64,000 nt of DNA from an uncultured Bacteroides sp. (lineage in GTDB: Bacteria > Bacteroidota > Bacteroidia > Bacteroidales > Bacteroidaceae), in assembly GCF_905207245.1 (NCBI RefSeq), contig NZ_CAJLKP010000019.1:1-64000 (forward strand), written 5' to 3'. Positions 62,463 through 64,000 of the stretch are shown here, piece by piece. Both the position numbers and the translations under genes were made by a program. The notes beneath the pieces are model-generated. The model searched no databases and had not been told where the DNA came from. It saw only the letters and a list, made by a program, of their open reading frames with translations. Numbering within the stretch: position 1 is the first letter of the stretch; each line of letters begins with the position of its first letter.

Positions 62463-63440
62463 ATGAATACAGAAAGAATTGAGAAGGATGACGGAAGGTT
62501 GGACCTTTCGCTGTATATGGCAGAGGTTGTTGAAGGATTGAAAGAAGACAGGAGGTATCCTGCGGTGCATACCTACAATAGCACCTTACGTTCCTTTGCA
62601 AAGTTTGCCTGCGGTGTAATGCCTGTAAATGAAGTGTTTACTCCCGGGCGCCTGAAAGAGTATGAAGACTGGCTGCTGGAAAAGCGGCTGAGTTGGAATA
62701 CAGTTTCCACTTATATGCGCACTTTGCAGGCTGTGTATAACCGGCTATCTCCACCCGGCACGCCTGCACACAACCCGAGGCTCTTCGATGACGTGTATAC
62801 CAAGGTGAAGTCGCAGACCAAGCGGGCACTGACGGAGGAGCAGACAGGGCGACTGATGGGTGCAGACCTCGATGTACTCTCCAAAGAACTGCGACGCGCG
62901 CAGGCCTATTTTCTGCTGATGTTTTTGTTTCGGGGTATGCCGTTCATCGACCTTGCACACCTTCGCAAGAAGGACGTGAAAGATGGCAAGATTGTATATC
63001 GCCGCCACAAGACGGGCAAACAGATTACATTGCGTATCCCCCGTGAAGCATTACCGCTTTTGAAGGAGTATAAGGATAAGGCTTCCCTTTATCTTTTCCC
63101 GATATTGAATGCTGCGCCGAAAGGAGAAGCTGCCCTGTATGAGTGCTACCAGAAGGCCTTGCGGGCTTTTAATAAGAAGTTGGGAGTATTGGCGCAACGG
63201 CTGCTTCCCGGTGTGAAACTTAGCTCCTATACCGCGCGACATACATGGGCCACCTTGGCCTATCATACAGGAATGCCTGTCGGAATCATTTGCCAGGCAC
63301 TGGGGCACTCTTCAATACGTGTGACGGAAACTTATCTGAAACCTTTCGAAAATGAAAGAGTGGATAAAGCTAATCGTAAACTGATTTCTTCTGTTAGAAA
63401 AAGTAAATGGGGGAATGGTGGAACATACAATGCATTATAA
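62463..63440 (+). CDS. Tyrosine-type site-specific recombinase (integrase family)
   Basis: 325 aa. An N-terminal SAM-like core-binding domain (residues 20-110: YPAVHTYNSTLRSFAKFACG) and the catalytic domain with the full set of residues: Arg in FLFRGMPFIDLAHL, Lys in YRRHKTGKQITL, His and Arg in SSYTARHTWATL, His in ALGHSSIRVTE, and Tyr in TETYLKPF. In Bacteroides such enzymes next to inverted repeats flip local promoters for capsule or surface genes. Perfect inverted repeats begin 20 bp after its stop. It stands alone after the lysA terminator. Confidence 0.92.
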   Translation: MNTERIEKDDGRLDLSLYMAEVVEGLKEDRRYPAVHTYNSTLRSFAKFACGVMPVNEVFTPGRLKEYEDWLLEKRLSWNTVSTYMRTLQAVYNRLSPPGTPAHNPRLFDDVYTKVKSQTKRALTEEQTGRLMGADLDVLSKELRRAQAYFLLMFLFRGMPFIDLAHLRKKDVKDGKIVYRRHKTGKQITLRIPREALPLLKEYKDKASLYLFPILNAAPKGEAALYECYQKALRAFNKKLGVLAQRLLPGVKLSSYTARHTWATLAYHTGMPVGIICQALGHSSIRVTETYLKPFENERVDKANRKLISSVRKSKWGNGGTYNAL

Positions 63441-63459
63441 AACAGTGTTTTGCGAAAGA

Positions 63460-63790
63460 ATTACTTACCAAGTAACGGAAAGTTTCGCCTGCAAAATTGA
63501 ACATTATTTTTGATAATCCCAAATTAAAGGTCATTTTTTCACATCAATAATTTAATTTTTATCCATTAATCTATTTACAAACACTAAACACATCTCATAT
63601 TACCCCTGATGCAAACTGAAAAGCATACATCACTTTATCCATCTTTGAACTCTCAAAAACGGACTTCTATTCTATTTACCTTGTTCATCGGTAAAATTCG
63701 TTTCTCTTAAAGGAAAAACGAAATAATTGGTTAGAAAACGCCTTTTCTTTTTAGCGGGAAGATTGCTCTTTCCGTTACTTGGTAAGTAAT
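63460..63790. repeat. Probable invertible segment bounded by perfect 23-bp inverted repeats
   Basis: The repeats at 63460-63482 and 63768-63790 are exact reverse complements around 285 bp. Each holds the quasi-palindromic core TTACTT-N3-AAGTAA, whose centre is ACC on the left and GGT on the right. The left copy is also flanked by GCGAAA and TTTCGC. A -7 element TATTTTTG (63505-63512) points to the right. No ORF of note is inside. It fits a promoter switch recombined by the neighbouring enzyme. Confidence 0.8.
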
Positions 63791-63806
63791 TTTCGCCTAC
63801 GAAGCT

Positions 63807-63823
63807 GTTACTTGGTAAGTAAC
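63807..63823. repeat. Third copy of the recombination-site core
   Basis: GTTACTT-GGT-AAGTAAC is a perfect 7-bp-arm palindrome with the same GGT centre as the right-hand 23-bp repeat and lies in the same orientation, 33 bp further on. It is just before the partial gene at 63846. Confidence 0.75.
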
Positions 63824-63845
63824 AGTTAACAAAACAAAGAAACAC

Positions 63846-64000
63846 ATGTTGTCTATATGTACACAAACAGCTATTACCTTGCTGCACGACATTGCTTCGG
63901 GTAATGTCGTGCAATCGGCTAATATTCTCTTTTCAGAAGAAGAATGGAAAGACCTGTTCGATAAACTGGAACAAGGACGGCTTATCCGCCGCCTGCCGGA
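63846..64000 (+). CDS. Partial gene downstream of the switch, unknown (possibly winged-helix)
   Basis: An open frame from ATG 63846 runs off the window end (51 codons seen: MLSICTQTAITLLHDIASGN, then EEEWKDLFDKLEQGRLIRRL). The start resembles the first helices of Rrf2-like winged-helix proteins, but too little is visible to be sure. Its position after an invertible segment suggests that it, or an operon it heads (capsule or surface proteins), is phase-variable. Confidence 0.5.
   Translation, partial: MLSICTQTAITLLHDIASGNVVQSANILFSEEEWKDLFDKLEQGRLIRRLP

Overview
The window reads as chromosome of a gut Bacteroides (Bacteroidota). The evidence is the promoter grammar (about 20 copies of the Bacteroides -7 element TAnnTTTG, several with a TTG element 16-22 bp upstream), few Shine-Dalgarno sites, a hybrid two-component regulator, Bacteroides-type lipoproteins and OmpA protein, a FucP-type sugar transporter, and an integrase beside an inverted-repeat switch. 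No rRNA, CRISPR array, insertion sequence or complete prophage was seen. One tRNA (Asp, GTC) is present.

Layout. 1-3.5 kb: end of a VIT1-like transporter, a nitronate monooxygenase, a cold-shock-like RRM protein and a GNAT enzyme. 3.5-17 kb: a FucP-like transporter, then a six-gene minus-strand operon (10275 down to 4746: hydrolase, cyclophilin-like lipoprotein, exported flavodoxin, DUF3737, PatB-type lyase, Fe-S aldo/keto reductase). Next come a zeta-toxin pair, an Rpn-like nuclease, a flavodoxin, a YqhD-like iron alcohol dehydrogenase and two tandem AraC regulators. A shared operator (two ATTACAG units exactly 21 bp apart) sits before the hydrolase operon, the dehydrogenase and the AraC pair, so these look like one redox or aldehyde-stress regulon.

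17-24.5 kb: a compact five-gene minus-strand operon (SWIM zinc finger, DUF5691, MoxR AAA+, DUF5682, VWA/MIDAS). This is the best candidate for a poorly described multi-protein system. 24.7-35.6 kb: GNAT-YoaP, SagB-type nitroreductase, OmpA protein, an operon with an ECF sigma factor and a likely anti-sigma, an AraC gene broken by an in-frame amber codon, an aldo/keto reductase, a secreted hydrolase, another AraC gene and a PNPOx-like protein.

35.7-46.8 kb: LruC-domain lipoprotein, a 1324-residue hybrid two-component regulator, and a 1399-residue acyl-CoA dehydratase activase translationally coupled to a TetR regulator, behind a perfect 20-bp palindrome. 46.8-53.7 kb: a second, classical MoxR operon (SpoIIM, membrane protein, DUF4129, DUF4350, MoxR, DUF58) with a divergent RDD gene. 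53.8-62.2 kb: DUF4858-like protein, tRNA-Asp, then purU-hisH-hisA-hisF-hisIE, ftsE-like ATPase, lysC and lysA. 62.4-64 kb: tyrosine recombinase followed by perfect 23-bp inverted repeats around 285 bp, a probable invertible switch in front of a gene cut by the window end.
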